A DNA stretch of 64,000 nucleotides from contig OZ037886.1 in the NCBI GenBank assembly GCA_964035575.1, positions 1,341,480 through 1,405,479 of the forward strand, written 5' to 3'. Under the pieces are notes generated by a model. The model was not told the origin of the DNA and ran no database searches. It saw nothing but the letters and a program-made list of their open reading frames with translations. Source of the stretch: Rhynchopus sp. YZ270_cl-10 (Eukaryota > Euglenozoa > Diplonemea > Diplonemida > Diplonemidae). Positions 62,701 through 64,000 of the stretch are shown in pieces. Made by a program: the position numbers and the translations under genes. Numbering within the stretch: the stretch's first letter is position 1; every line of letters begins with the position of its first letter.

Positions 62701-64000
62701 CCCGCAAACCGCAAACCCGCAAACCCGCAAACCCGCAAACCCGCAAACCCGCAAACCCGCAAAACCCGCAAACCCGCAAACCCGCAAACCCGCAAACCCG
62801 CAAAACCCGCAAACCCGCAAACCCGCAAACCCGCAAACCCGCAAACCCGCAAACCCGCAAACCCGCAAACCCGCAAACCCGCAACCCGCAAACCCGCAAA
62901 CCGCAAACCGCAAACCGCAAACCCGCAAACCCGCAAACCCGCAAACCGCAAACCCGCAAACCCGCAAACCCGCAAACCCGCAAACCCGCAAACCCGCAAA
63001 CCCGCAAACCCGCAAACCCGCAACCCGCAAACCCGCAAACCCGCAAACCCGCAAACCCGCAAACCCGCAAACCCGCAAACCCGCAAACCCGCAAACCCGC
63101 AAACCCGCAAACCCCGCAAACCCGCAAACCCGCAAACCCGCAAACCCGCAAACCCGCAAACCGCAAACCCGCAAACCCGCAAACCCGCAAACCGCAAACC
63201 CGCAAACCCGCAAACCCGCAAACCCGCAAACCCGCAAACCCGCAAACCCGCAAACCCGCAAACCCGCAAACCCGCAAACCCGCAAACCCGCAAACCCGCA
63301 AACCCGCAAACCCGCAAACCCGCAAACCCGCAAACCCGCAAACCCGCAAACCCGCAAACCCGCAAACCCGCAAACCCGCAAACCCGCAAACCCGCAAACC
63401 CCGCAAACCCGCAAACCCGCAAACCCGCAAACCCCGCAAACCCGCAAACCCGCAAACCCGCAAACCCGCAAACCCGCAAACCCGCAAACCCGCAAACCCG
63501 CAAACCCGCAAACCCGCAAACCCGCAAACCCGCAAACCCGCAAACCCGCAAACCCGCAAACCCGCAAACCCGCAACCCGCAAACCCGCAAACCCGCAAAC
63601 CCGCAAACCCGCAAACCCGCAAACCGAACCCGCAAACCCGCAAACCCGCAAACCCGCAAACCCGCAAACCCGCAAACCCGCAAACCCGCAAACCCGCAAA
63701 CCCGCAAACCCGCAAACCCGCAAACCCGCAAACCCGCAAACCGCAAACCCCGCAAACCCGCAAACCACCGCAAACCCGCAAACCCGCAAACCCGCAAACC
63801 CGCAAACCCGCAAACCCGCAACCCGCAAACCCGCAAACCCGCAAACCCCAACCCGCAAACCCCGCAAACCCGCAAACCCGCAAACACCGCAAACGTCCGC
63901 AGAAACCCGCAAACCCGCAAACCCGCAAACGCAAACCGCAAACCCGCAAACGTCCGCAAACCCGCAAACCCGCAAACCGCAAACCCGCATAACCCGTAAA
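59744..64000. repeat. 4.2 kb degenerate (GCAAACCC)n array, runs off the window
   Basis: More than 500 copies of GCAAACCC with many one-base insertions and losses (CCCCGC, CCGCAAACCGC, GTAAAC). It is more disordered after about 63,600. The complement TTTGCGGG has no stop in any frame, so minus-strand ORFs of 580-1430 codons here are artefacts. Confidence 0.97.

Noticed and set aside
59667-63990. Minus-strand open frames of 580-1430 codons (GLRVCGFA repeats)
   Set aside because: They are translations of the TTTGCGGG array, which lacks stops in all frames. No start context and no non-repeat sequence.
59744-64000. Chromosome end at the right edge
   Set aside because: A right-hand telomere should be G-rich on the plus strand; here it is C-rich, and the unit also occurs internally.
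1-64000. LTR retroelements or capsid-bearing elements
   Set aside because: No long terminal repeats, integrase, aspartic protease or capsid-like motifs were seen; the RT elements all have RLE and poly(A).

Overview
The window comes from a eukaryotic nuclear genome that is very rich in mobile elements and satellites. It is most likely a unicellular alga or other protist, but I cannot name the lineage. The evidence is spliceosomal introns with GTATGT...CAG borders in a Helitron and a small neighbouring gene, several autonomous non-LTR retrotransposons with poly(A) tails, and kilobase arrays of 7-9 bp repeats. I see no rRNA, no tRNA and no confident host housekeeping gene.

Layout. 0-1.7 kb: 3'-UTR-like sequence, then the 3' end of a LINE-like element with a poly(A)/(ACAAAA)n tail. 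2.3-6.9 kb: diverged AT-rich satellite with GC-rich hairpins and a 309 bp inverted-repeat element. 6.9-15.0 kb (minus): retrotransposon A. 15.4-16.7 kb: satellite units plus a 5' fragment of an A-like copy. 16.7-22.7 kb: minisatellites, two short poly(A)-associated palindromic elements, weak coding fragments, and an inverted copy of the 3' UTR of element B. 22.7-25.7 kb: a 3.0 kb uniform GAGCTAAG array. 25.7-27.3 kb: compound minisatellites. 27.4-41.9 kb (plus): retrotransposon B. 41.95-48.8 kb (plus): retrotransposon C, whose 3' end is replaced by a GCAAACCC array. 49.2-57.9 kb (plus): a small spliced coiled-coil/zinc-finger gene and a Helitron. 58.6-59.7 kb: the AT-rich satellite again. 59.7-64.0 kb: a large degenerate GCAAACCC array.

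The most notable content is the A/B/C group. Each encodes one very large protein (about 2100-3300 aa). In order it carries a signal-peptide-like start, a Ser/Asn low-complexity stretch full of N-x-S sequons, hydrophobic membrane-like segments, an OTU-type cysteine protease domain, zinc fingers, a reverse transcriptase, a CCHC plus PD-(D/E)xK restriction-like endonuclease, a SECOND OTU domain, and a Cys/His-rich finger. The Helitron also ends in an OTU domain, reached only by splicing three introns. So every autonomous element here carries OTU, seven domains in all. Element A is a mosaic: its membrane block and 3' tail are like B, while its 5' UTR and enzymatic core are like C. I do not know a published element with two OTU domains around RT-RLE and a secretory-type N terminus, so this is my main candidate for a previously undescribed system.
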